Shown: positions 8,272 through 14,890, counted from the first letter of the stretch. The stretch is 32,072 nt of DNA from Sphingomonas sp. (GCA_002707985.1 PAOI01000061.1:1-32072), one strand, 5' to 3'. A program made the numbers and translations. Notes: generated by a model not told the origin, from the letters alone.

Positions 8272-8297
8272 ATTATAGGATGGCGGAGCCCGTCGGG
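8272..8297 (-). promoter_or_regulatory. Site B: CCCGAC-N12-CCTATAAT upstream of flgE
   Basis: Read on the minus strand, CCCGAC (8297-8292) is followed after exactly 12 bases by CCTATAATG (8279-8271). TATAAT is a consensus -10, which would place the transcript start near 8265 with a leader of about 40 bases. The same CCCGAC-N12-CCTATAATG arrangement occurs on the opposite strand at 8415-8440 in front of flbT, with the 12-base spacer ending in CAT in both. The CCCGAC box may be a non-canonical -35 or an activator site; that is inference. Confidence 0.55.
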
Positions 8298-8414
8298 GTT
8301 TGATCTGGCGATTTATGCGTAGCCCGGAGCGAAAATATTCGCCGCGCCGGTTCGCATCCTGGCACGCTTCTTCGTTGCGGCGTGGGCGCTAGGCAAATTT
8401 TGCCGGTGCACGAT

Positions 8415-8440
8415 CCCGACCCGCGCATTCATCCTATAAT
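8415..8440 (+). promoter_or_regulatory. Site C: CCCGAC-N12-CCTATAAT upstream of flbT
   Basis: CCCGAC (8415-8420), 12 bases, then CCTATAATG (8433-8441). The predicted start of transcription near 8447 gives a leader of about 25 bases before the flbT ATG. No TTGACA-like -35 is present at 16-18 bases. The arrangement mirrors site B in the same 245-base divergent gap, so flgE-flgK-flgL and flbT-fliI-fliJ-transglycosylase are likely co-regulated. Confidence 0.55.
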
Positions 8441-8471
8441 GTGTCCAAGAACGTCATCAAAAGGACGCCCT

Positions 8472-8885
8472 ATGCTTCGGATCACGCTCCGGGACGGCGA
8501 AAAGGCAATTATCAATGGCGCGGTCGTTCGCGCGATCGGTCGCACGCGGCTGCTCGTCGAAAACCGCGTTTCGATCCTGCGCGGCAGCGAAGTGATGCAG
8601 CCCGAGGATGCTACCACGCCCGCGCGCAAACTCTATTTCACCTGCATGCTGGCCTATGTGGATCTGGAACAGCGCGAAGCGCATAACGATGCGATCCTGA
8701 CCGATCTTCAGGCCCTGCTCGGCGCCATGCAGCAGCCGGCAGCCAAGGCGGCCTGCGTGCGTTTCGCCAACCACCTCGCCCGCAACGATTATTATCGTGC
8801 GCTGGCATCGGCGCGCGATCTGATCGCGCTCGAACAGACCGGACCGGCCGAACCCGAAGCCGGTGCGCAAGCCGAGGCGGCCTGA
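8472..8885 (+). CDS. flbT: Flagellin mRNA regulator FlbT
   Basis: A 137-residue protein with the FlbT family pattern: LRITLRDGEKAIINGAVVRA at the start, VLIV-type strands (RTRLLVENRVSILRGSEVM), and MQPEDATTPARKLYFTCMLAYVD, which matches the conserved MQPEE-TTPARRxYF segment. In Caulobacter FlbT binds the leader of flagellin mRNA and promotes its decay, coupling filament synthesis to hook completion. Its usual partner FlaF and the flagellin gene are absent from this window. The C-terminal 15 residues are a Glu/Ala-rich tail. It is the first gene of a + strand operon with fliI nine bases later. Confidence 0.88.
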   Translation: MLRITLRDGEKAIINGAVVRAIGRTRLLVENRVSILRGSEVMQPEDATTPARKLYFTCMLAYVDLEQREAHNDAILTDLQALLGAMQQPAAKAACVRFANHLARNDYYRALASARDLIALEQTGPAEPEAGAQAEAA

Positions 8886-8894
8886 GGAAGAGCC

Positions 8895-10238
8895 ATGCAG
8901 ACGCTCGCCAGCGCAGCCCGTGCGATCCGCGCCAAGGCGCCCGACCATCGGTTCGGGCGCGTGGTCGCGGTGCGCGGCGCGCTGATCGAAGTCGAAGGGC
9001 TGGCCGGCGCTACGCAGATCGGAAGCCGCGTTGCGATCCGTTCCAATAACGGCATCGTCGAAACCGAAGTCACTGCCCTCGATCGCGAGCTGGCGCTGTG
9101 CATGCCCTTCGCCGATCCGCAGGGCGTGGGGCTCGGAGCGCGCGCCGATCTTGCCGCCGGACAATTGAGCCTGCGGCCCTCGACCGGTTGGCTTGGTCGC
9201 ATGATCGACGGGCTGGGGCGGCCGGTGGACGGCAAGGGCGCACTACCGCTCGGCGCGGACCCGCATCTGATCAAGGCCCCGCCGCCCGCCGCCGCCAATC
9301 GCGCGCGCGTTGGCGGGCGCGTGGAAACGGGTGTCCGGGCGCTCGATATGTTCGCGCCGCTGTGCCAGGGCCAGCGGCTCGGCCTGTTCGCAGGTTCGGG
9401 CGTGGGCAAGTCGGTGCTGCTGTCGATGCTCGCGCGCTGGACGCAATGCGATGTCGCGGTGATCGGTCTGATCGGCGAACGCGGCCGCGAAGTGCAGGAA
9501 TTCGTCGAGGACGATCTGGGCGAACAGGGCCTTGCCCGCAGTGTCGTCGTCGTCGCGACGTCGGACGAACCCGCGCTGATGCGTCGCCAGGCCGCCTGGA
9601 CCACGCTCGCCGTCGCGGAGCATTTCCGCGATCAGGGGCTGAACGTCCTTTGCCTGATGGATTCGGTCACGCGCTTTGCCATGGCACAGCGCGAGATCGG
9701 ACTGGCTAGCGGCGAACCTCCTGCGACCAAGGGCTATCCGCCGACGGTATTTGCCGAACTGCCGCGGCTGCTCGAACGCGCCGGTCCCGGCCTGCCGGGT
9801 CAGGGCAGCATCACCGGGCTGTTCACGGTACTGGTCGATGGCGACGATCACAACGAACCGGTTGCCGACGCAGTGCGCGGCATTCTGGACGGGCATGTGG
9901 TGATGCGCCGTGCGATCGCCGAACGCGGCCGCTATCCGGCGATCGACCTGCTCAAATCGGTGTCGCGCACACTGCCCCATTGCCTCGACGCAACGCAGAA
10001 CGCTGCCCGCATTTCCGCGCGCAACCTGCTCTCCACCTATGCCGATATGGAGGAAATGGTGCGGCTCGGCGCGTATAAGCGCGGATCGAACCCCGAGGTC
10101 GATCGCGCGGTCGCGCTGGCGCCGCGGATCGAAGCGATGCTCAATCAGGGCAAGGAAGACCGCGGCAATTCGGGCGAAGCCTTTGCCGCGCTTGCCGCCA
10201 TCGTCGACGATGCGCTTGCAGAGGAGCCCGTCGCATGA
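8895..10238 (+). CDS. fliI: Flagellar export ATPase FliI
   Basis: A 447-residue ATPase of the F1-beta/T3SS family. An N-terminal beta barrel (about 15-85) leads into the nucleotide-binding domain with Walker A GSGVGKS (about residues 168-174), GERGREVQEFVEDDLGEQGL, the Walker B strand LNVLCLMDS (about 250), and GYPPTVFAELPRLLERAG. The C-terminal helical domain includes STYADMEEMVRLGAYKRGSNPEVDRAV, characteristic of FliI and its injectisome homologues. It energises substrate unloading at the flagellar export gate with FliH and FliJ. GAGGAAGAG precedes the ATG with good spacing. The fliI stop overlaps the fliJ start (ATGA). fliH is not adjacent here. Confidence 0.95.
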   Translation: MQTLASAARAIRAKAPDHRFGRVVAVRGALIEVEGLAGATQIGSRVAIRSNNGIVETEVTALDRELALCMPFADPQGVGLGARADLAAGQLSLRPSTGWLGRMIDGLGRPVDGKGALPLGADPHLIKAPPPAAANRARVGGRVETGVRALDMFAPLCQGQRLGLFAGSGVGKSVLLSMLARWTQCDVAVIGLIGERGREVQEFVEDDLGEQGLARSVVVVATSDEPALMRRQAAWTTLAVAEHFRDQGLNVLCLMDSVTRFAMAQREIGLASGEPPATKGYPPTVFAELPRLLERAGPGLPGQGSITGLFTVLVDGDDHNEPVADAVRGILDGHVVMRRAIAERGRYPAIDLLKSVSRTLPHCLDATQNAARISARNLLSTYADMEEMVRLGAYKRGSNPEVDRAVALAPRIEAMLNQGKEDRGNSGEAFAALAAIVDDALAEEPVA

Positions 10239-10663
10239 AGAGTTTCGACACCGCGCTTCGCGTTCAGCGTCGTGAACTCGATGCGCTGCGCATTTCGATC
10301 AGCGTTCAGATCGAGCAGGTCGATATGCTGACCGACGAACAGCGCGCGCATCTGGAGGCAGAGCGGCGCGAGCGTGCGGCGGCGTCCGAAATCTGGATGC
10401 CCACCGATGCCTGGGCCGCACGCATGCGCAGCGAGCGCGACCGTCTGGCACGCAGCGCCCGGGATGCGAGCGAGCGGCTGACGTTGCTGCGCAGTCGCGC
10501 GGCGGAAAGCTATGGCACCATGCGTGCCATCGAAGAGGCAGCCGCGCGCCGACAGGAAGAAATCGACCGCGAGCAATCCGCCGCAGAACAGGCGCAGGCC
10601 GATGATTTCGGCACTGCCCGGTTCCTCGCTGCGCGCGGTATCGAGCGGAGGCGGATGCAATGA
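10235..10663 (+). CDS. fliJ: FliJ-like export chaperone
   Basis: A 142-residue, almost fully alpha-helical and charged protein with long heptad stretches (LDALRISISVQIEQVDML, RSERDRLARSARDASERLTLLRS, EEAAARRQEEIDREQSAAEQ). FliJ is a small antiparallel coiled coil that fits into the FliI hexamer like the F1 gamma subunit. Sequence conservation in the family is low, so the call rests on coiled-coil shape, size and immediate position after fliI with a 4-base overlap. It also overlaps the next gene by 4 bases (ATGA). Confidence 0.75.
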   Translation: MKSFDTALRVQRRELDALRISISVQIEQVDMLTDEQRAHLEAERRERAAASEIWMPTDAWAARMRSERDRLARSARDASERLTLLRSRAAESYGTMRAIEEAAARRQEEIDREQSAAEQAQADDFGTARFLAARGIERRRMQ

Positions 10664-11736
10664 ACGGCCCCGAAACGCTTGCATCGCTGACGCCGTCGCG
10701 GCGCGCCGAGCTGATCTATCGCACCGCGCAATCGGAAATGTCGAACCGGCTGTGGCGCGCTGCGCTGGGCGACCCCGATAGCAGGGACCGCAGCGATCCG
10801 ACCGGCGGTGGTACCGGCAGCATCGGCGGCTTTCCGGTCGAAATGCTGATGCAGATGATGGGCGGCGGCAATAGCGCCGGGGCTCAGGCAGGCGGCGCGT
10901 GCGGATGCCAGCATCATTGCTGTTGCTGCCAGCATGAGGGCGGTACCTCCGCCATCGGCGCAACCGCAAACGCAGCGGGCCCCGACCCGGCGCTGCGGGC
11001 CGCCGCGCTGGCGCGCGGAAACGGCATTGCCGCCGTCGGCATCAGCGCGACCGGCGCCGCCGACACGCTTGCCCCCGCCCCGGCCGCGGGCCCGCTCGAC
11101 CTTGGCCCGAACGGCCGATACGCCAACACCATCGCAGCCGCTTCGGCCGCCACCGGCGTCCCGGCGCCTGCCATCGCTGCGATCGTCGACGCCGAATCGG
11201 CGCGCCATCCGGATGGAAGCTGGAATCCCCTTTCGCGCAATCCGCGTTCGAGCGCAGCCGGGCTTGGCCAGTTCCTCAGCGGCACCTGGCAGGATCTGGC
11301 GCAGACGCCGGGATGCTGGCTGAACGATGTCGCGAAACAGCGCGGCTGGATCGATCAGGCAGGACGCATCGTACCCCAGGCACGCGCCGAGCTATTGCAG
11401 CTGCGCTATGATCCCGGCGCGGCGATTCGCACCGTCGCCGATTTCGCGCGAATCAATCTCGACCGGCTCGAATCGTCGGGCTTCAACGTCCGCGCGGATT
11501 CAGAGACGGTGGCCAAGGCAGCCTATCTCACCCATCATCTGGGTCTGGGCGACGCCCGCCGTTTTCTGGGCAATGAAATCGGCACCGAACGCGCACGCTC
11601 GCTTCTGACCGCGCAGATCGGCCCCGCCGCAGCGCAGGAACGGATCACGCGTGCGGGCGGCGCCGTGCAAGCGCATCGCCAGTGGCTGCTCGGCTATATC
11701 GCGCAACGCGTCCAGCCGGACCGATTCGCATCGTAA
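10660..11736 (+). CDS. Flagellar-cluster lytic transglycosylase with a Cys/His cluster
   Basis: A 358-residue protein. The N-terminal part (1-75) is polar with a Met-rich, Gly-rich stretch. Residues 81-92 read CGCQHHCCCCQH, six Cys and three His in twelve positions. A Gly/Ala/Pro linker (93-160) follows. The C-terminal half (about 165-275) is a lysozyme-like SLT domain: AIAAIVDAESARHPDGSWNP, whose Glu is the likely catalytic acid, then SSAAGLGQFLSGTW. It presumably cuts peptidoglycan to let the rod or hook through, the job of the FlgJ muramidase in other bacteria. No classical signal peptide is visible, so export through the flagellar gate is possible. It overlaps fliJ by 4 bases and ends the flbT operon. 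No FlgJ rod-cap domain is recognised. Confidence 0.7.
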   Translation: MNGPETLASLTPSRRAELIYRTAQSEMSNRLWRAALGDPDSRDRSDPTGGGTGSIGGFPVEMLMQMMGGGNSAGAQAGGACGCQHHCCCCQHEGGTSAIGATANAAGPDPALRAAALARGNGIAAVGISATGAADTLAPAPAAGPLDLGPNGRYANTIAAASAATGVPAPAIAAIVDAESARHPDGSWNPLSRNPRSSAAGLGQFLSGTWQDLAQTPGCWLNDVAKQRGWIDQAGRIVPQARAELLQLRYDPGAAIRTVADFARINLDRLESSGFNVRADSETVAKAAYLTHHLGLGDARRFLGNEIGTERARSLLTAQIGPAAAQERITRAGGAVQAHRQWLLGYIAQRVQPDRFAS

Positions 11737-11792
11737 ATTTTTCGGGAACCATGTCCGTAGTGCCACGGATGCGGTCGAGCCGGCAAAATTAT

Positions 11793-11800
11793 CCTATAAT
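11793..11800 (+). promoter_or_regulatory. Site D: CCTATAAT upstream of the sigma factor gene
   Basis: CCTATAAT inside an A/T-rich island (AAAATTAT before, TTTTTAA after). If it is the -10, the start near 11807 gives a leader of about 225 bases before the sigma-factor ATG at 12031. The base run 12 upstream is not CCCGAC, unlike sites B and C. No TTGACA-like -35 is seen. Confidence 0.45.
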
Positions 11801-11920
11801 TTTTAACAGAGGCCGGAAAAATTCCCGCCGCGGCTGCGACGCCAATCGCGCAGGCCGCCGATAAAGTTGCCAAAAACCGCCATTCTCTGTATCAAACGCC
11901 GCTCCTAGGTGTGACTACTC

Positions 11921-11938
11921 ATATGTAGGATTACATAT
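11921..11938. repeat. Perfect inverted repeat ATATGTA-N4-TACATAT
   Basis: Two 7-base arms with a 4-base centre (GGAT), 93 bases before the sigma-factor start and inside its predicted leader or promoter. A symmetrical 18-base site this AT-rich is unusual in such GC-rich DNA and is typical of a dimeric repressor operator. As RNA it could form only a weak hairpin. A binding partner is not known; the tandem-HTH protein encoded at 13754 is an obvious candidate by proximity. Confidence 0.5.
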
Positions 11939-11950
11939 AGGACTGGTTAA

Positions 11951-11979
11951 CTCCTTTTAGGAGGATCACGCCAATCTCC
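11951..11979 (+). promoter_or_regulatory. Shine-Dalgarno-like hairpin in the sigma-factor leader
   Basis: CTCCT-TTT-AGGAG forms a tight hairpin whose right arm (AGGAGG) is a perfect Shine-Dalgarno sequence, but no start codon stands at a usable distance after it. A second CTCCT at 11975-11979 could pair with the same AGGAGG. Alternative pairings of one AGGAGG with two CTCCT copies look like a leader switch or a ribosome standby site. The likely true Shine-Dalgarno sequence (AGGGGG) is at 12019-12024. Confidence 0.35.
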
Positions 11980-12030
11980 TGAGTGTGAACAGCGTCCAGG
12001 GGGCCGCTGACAACAATCAGGGGGACAGAG

Positions 12031-13080
12031 ATGTCCAAGGTCACGATCGCACTTGAAGCCGCTGTTGCTTCCGCACTTGAAAACATGCCGAAGGACGGCG
12101 AGCAGACCCGGCGCCAGCGCGCCAATGTCGACCGCGCCTATGCCGAGATCCTGAAGCTGATCGCACCGCGTATCCGCCACTTCATCCGCCAGTACGGGCT
12201 CAATGCCCATTGGGAAGATGCCGAACAATGCTGTGCCATCGCCGTGCATCGTGCGATCCAGGCCTATGACCCTGCCAAGGCCCAGTTCACCACCTTCATC
12301 AACTGGCAGATCCGCGGCGAACTGCAGAGCCTGCGCTTCCGCCTGATGACCGATCAGCGCCCGTCGGCAAAGAAGGTCGAAGCGACCACCGTTTCGCTCA
12401 GCGCCCTCGCTTCGAGCGCCGATGGCGAGGAAATGTCGCCCGAAACGCTGATCGAAGACGAATTCGCCCAGGAACGCACCGAAGCGGCCGCGTCGGATTA
12501 TCTCGCCGACAATGCCATCGAAGCGCTGGTCGACGCCTATGTCGATCATCTCCGCAAGGTGGGGATCGAACAGCTGCATCGTCGCCCGCGTCCGAAGCGC
12601 CGCGAACGCCTGCCGAGCGACGCACCGCGCCTGCGCGTCGCAACCCACGGGATCGACCCGGAAGAGCTCGAAAAGCTGGAAGCCAAGCTCGAACGCGATC
12701 GCGAGATCGTCCTGCGCCGCGTATTCGACGCCGCCACGCTCGACGATCTGTCGAACGACACCGGCGTGACCAAGGAACGCGTCCGCCAGATCACCAAGCG
12801 CGCCACCAAGGCGATGGCCGATCTTGCCGCCGCCGATCCGCGCTTCGCCGTGATGGCCGAATATAAGGCTGCGGCCGCCGAGCGGGCTCGCCCGCGCCGC
12901 GCCGCCGCCGCGCCCGCTCCCTCGCTGCTGCCGCGTGCCGATGACGCGCACAACCGCCTGACGCGGGTGCGTGCGATCGATCCGGCTTCGCTGCCCGCCG
13001 GCGGCGAAGGGGCGACCGAAAAGACACGCGCCGGCAACGCCCAGCTGGTCGTGAATATGAGCTCGGCGTCCCGCCATTGA
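12031..13080 (+). CDS. Unassigned sigma-70-family sigma factor in the flagellar cluster
   Basis: A 349-residue protein. Region 2 is at about residues 35-105 (IAPRIRHFIRQYGLNAHWEDAEQ, HRAIQAYDPAKAQFTTFINWQIRGELQSLR). Region 4 is at about 218-265, with the helix-turn-helix TLDDLSNDTGVTKERVRQIT. No region 1 or clear region 3 is seen. The linker of about 110 residues contains acidic (DGEEMSPETLIEDEFAQE) and basic (RRPRPKRRERL) patches, and an Ala/Pro/Arg-rich tail covers about 285-349. The FTTFINWQIRG..LR segment faintly recalls FliA, but the whole is neither a standard FliA (about 240 residues) nor RpoH (about 290-300). It is transcribed alone after a gap of 294 bases and is followed by a hairpin terminator. 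A flagellar promoter specificity is inferred from location. Confidence 0.8.
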   Translation: MSKVTIALEAAVASALENMPKDGEQTRRQRANVDRAYAEILKLIAPRIRHFIRQYGLNAHWEDAEQCCAIAVHRAIQAYDPAKAQFTTFINWQIRGELQSLRFRLMTDQRPSAKKVEATTVSLSALASSADGEEMSPETLIEDEFAQERTEAAASDYLADNAIEALVDAYVDHLRKVGIEQLHRRPRPKRRERLPSDAPRLRVATHGIDPEELEKLEAKLERDREIVLRRVFDAATLDDLSNDTGVTKERVRQITKRATKAMADLAAADPRFAVMAEYKAAAAERARPRRAAAAPAPSLLPRADDAHNRLTRVRAIDPASLPAGGEGATEKTRAGNAQLVVNMSSASRH

Positions 13081-13090
13081 TCCCCGGGGT

Positions 13091-13120
13091 ACGCGGCCTT
13101 GCCATCAGGGCCGCGTATTT
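13091..13120 (+). terminator. Hairpin terminator after the sigma factor gene
   Basis: ACGCGGCC (13091-13098) and GGCCGCGT (13109-13116) form a perfect 8-base GC-rich stem around a 10-base loop, followed by ATTTCTT. It begins 11 bases after the sigma-factor stop. The T-run is short, so it is a moderate intrinsic terminator. Confidence 0.6.
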
Positions 13121-13123
13121 CTT

Positions 13124-13131
13124 CCTATAAT
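13124..13131 (+). promoter_or_regulatory. Site E: CCTATAAT upstream of the orphan gene at 13161
   Basis: CCTATAAT lies directly after the hairpin terminator and about 30 bases before the GTG start at 13161. It is framed by TTCC and GGAA, and more widely by TATTTC and GAAATA, giving local dyad symmetry around the -10. There is no CCCGAC at the position seen in sites B and C. Confidence 0.5.
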
Positions 13132-13160
13132 GGAAATACCCCCCCCGAGGATTCTCTATC

Positions 13161-13679
13161 GTGACCGTTCGCATGATCGCTCCCGCCGCCCCGACGCTCG
13201 AATCATCCGGGGCATTTCGCCCCAACCGGCGGCTCTCCAGCCTCGCCCGGCGCGTGACGCACAGCGCATCGGCGCTGCTCGCGGCCGATCGGCGTATGCT
13301 GCTCGGCGTCCGTTCCGAAGGCGACAGGATTTCGCTCGGCTGGTGGAATCCGCAATTCGAAATCGTGGCGCGGCTCGATGCCTCGCGCAGCGACTTTTGC
13401 CCGGTCGGCACTGCAGAAGGTGCCGTGCAGCGCAGCTCAGCGGTGCTGCTTGACTGGCTGATCGGTCGCTGGCCGCCTGGCGCCGCGCCAGCGCGATTCG
13501 GCATCGTCACCGACGGTATCGGTGTCGCCTTCGCCCCGGAACGACCCGACCCGTTCCTTCCCGGCTGGTTCGCCGACATCGCCAGCGGGCGACATGTCCT
13601 GCGCGAGATCCGCCCGCTTTCGCCGACCGGCTCCGCCGCATTGCTGAGCTATCAGGATCAGGGGATCGTCCTCCACTAG
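13161..13679 (+). CDS. Orphan protein of the flagellar regulatory island
   Basis: A 172-residue soluble protein from GTG 13161 (an in-frame ATG lies at 13173). GAGG stands 10 bases before the GTG. No signal peptide or membrane segment is visible. The middle alternates hydrophobic strands and short helices (ADRRMLLGVRSEGDRISLGWWNPQFEIVARL, SAVLLDWLIGRWPPG, ARFGIVTDGIGVAFAP), suggesting a compact alpha/beta fold. No family was recognised. It stands alone between the sigma-factor terminator and the tandem-HTH gene, under its own CCTATAAT element. An accessory role for the neighbouring sigma factor or regulator, such as anti-sigma or co-regulator, is speculation. Confidence 0.65.
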   Translation: MTVRMIAPAAPTLESSGAFRPNRRLSSLARRVTHSASALLAADRRMLLGVRSEGDRISLGWWNPQFEIVARLDASRSDFCPVGTAEGAVQRSSAVLLDWLIGRWPPGAAPARFGIVTDGIGVAFAPERPDPFLPGWFADIASGRHVLREIRPLSPTGSAALLSYQDQGIVLH

Positions 13680-13713
13680 GATCATTCCGACAATCACAGC
13701 TTGTTCATTAATT

Positions 13714-13742
13714 CGCTCCAAGATAAACGCCGCTTGGAAGCG
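13714..13742. repeat. Inverted repeat before the tandem-HTH gene
   Basis: CGCTCCAAG (13714-13722) and CTTGGAAGCG (13733-13742) pair with a single bulged A around a 10-base spacer. The right arm ends against the Shine-Dalgarno GAGGGG of the gene at 13754. It could be an autoregulatory operator for that DNA-binding protein, or an mRNA hairpin affecting ribosome access. Confidence 0.45.
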
Positions 13743-13753
13743 AGGGGATAGTA

Positions 13754-14890
13754 ATGAGCAGCATCGCCGGTGTGGCTGGCGTGGGAAATGGTGCCGCAAC
13801 GACGGTTGCGGCAACAGTTCCGGTCGATCTGTATCGGGGAATTGTGTTCCCCAACCATATGCGTGAACTGCGCCGGGCGCATGGCTATGCCAAGCTGCTC
13901 CCGCTCGCGGCTGCGATCCCCGACATCCCCTATATCCGCCTGTCGAAAATCGAACGCGGCGAAGTCGTCGCGCGGCCCGAGGAATTGCGGCATATCGCCG
14001 CCGCGCTGGGAATCGCGCCCGAAACCCTGCTGATCGATCCCGACGCGCCCGGTTTCGACATTGCACGATGGGCCGAACCGTTTCGCGACGGCAGCGACAT
14101 CGACATTGCCGAGGAACGATTCGCGGTCCTGCTGGGCGCTGCGGTGCGGGCATTGCGCGCTAACGACGCGGCGCTGACGATCGCCGCCATCGAACGCGAT
14201 CATGGCCTGCCGCCGGTCAATCTTTCCCGGCTGGAAAATGCACAAAAGACCTTTGCCCGCTGGAACGGCTCGGTGCGCCAGTCGCTCTATTCGCTGTTCG
14301 GCGTTTCCGGCGAAGCGGCGCTGCGCGCACTGATCGAGGACCGGCATCGCAGCGGCGCGCTCGATGCCTTTCTTTCCAGCGTGTCCGATCCCGCCGAACG
14401 CCTCGCGCGCAGCCGCGACCGCATCGCAGAACTGCGCGCAGCATTGGCGAGCGGACAGCCCGGAACCGCCAGGCCCGGCCGCGCTGCACCGGTGCACGCT
14501 ACGGTCCCCGCCCCGACCAATGTCCCGGCAGCCACCATTCCGGTCTATTCGACCGGCCTGCCCGGCGGGCTGATCGCAGCCGAAGCGACGTCGGAACAGG
14601 TCGCCGCGCCGGAAAATGTTAGCCCGCAAGCATTTGCGGTGCGCACGTCGCGCGCCACGCTGGGCCCGGGATTGCCGGTTCAGACCTTGCTGATCGCCGA
14701 TCCGGCACGGTCGCCCAGTCCCGGCGGCCTTGTCCTGTTGCGCGAAGAACAGGGATGGCGGCTGCTTGCCATCGAATCGAACCGCAGCGGCGGCATGACC
14801 GGATTTTCGCTGCATCCGGAATATGAAGTCCCGCTCGACGACTGCGATCCGGCTCGCCTTGCGCCGGTGGTTACCGCAACCTTTCCATAA
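13754..14890 (+). CDS. Tandem XRE-type regulator with a degenerate S24-like C-terminal domain
   Basis: A 378-residue protein. Residues about 32-95 form an XRE-like helix-turn-helix (MRELRRAHGYAKLLPLAAAI, YIRLSKIERGE, EELRHIAAALGI). Residues about 123-184 repeat the pattern more loosely (VRALRANDAALTIAAIERDH, VNLSRLENAQK, SVRQSLYSLFGV), so the N-terminal half looks like an internal duplication. A Pro/Ala-rich linker (about 235-290) leads to a C-terminal part (about 300-378). Its strands (TLLIADPARSPSPGGLVLLR, GWRLLAIESN, and a closing Asp-rich strand) recall the LexA/phage-repressor S24 fold, but the usual Gly-Asp-Ser-Met nucleophile segment is not seen. GAGGGGAT gives a good ribosome site. 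Probably a DNA-binding regulator of this cluster; its targets are unknown. Confidence 0.75.
   Translation: MSSIAGVAGVGNGAATTVAATVPVDLYRGIVFPNHMRELRRAHGYAKLLPLAAAIPDIPYIRLSKIERGEVVARPEELRHIAAALGIAPETLLIDPDAPGFDIARWAEPFRDGSDIDIAEERFAVLLGAAVRALRANDAALTIAAIERDHGLPPVNLSRLENAQKTFARWNGSVRQSLYSLFGVSGEAALRALIEDRHRSGALDAFLSSVSDPAERLARSRDRIAELRAALASGQPGTARPGRAAPVHATVPAPTNVPAATIPVYSTGLPGGLIAAEATSEQVAAPENVSPQAFAVRTSRATLGPGLPVQTLLIADPARSPSPGGLVLLREEQGWRLLAIESNRSGGMTGFSLHPEYEVPLDDCDPARLAPVVTATFP

Noticed and set aside
8360-8374. TGGCAC-N5-TTCG, resembling a sigma-54 promoter before flbT
   Set aside because: The -12 element lacks the essential GC at the right spacing, and site C lies closer to the gene.
11857-11864. 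GCCGATAA, matching the sigma-28 (FliA) -10, upstream of the sigma-factor gene
   Set aside because: No TAAA-like -35 at the required spacing; the flanking sequence is GC-rich and unlike the consensus.
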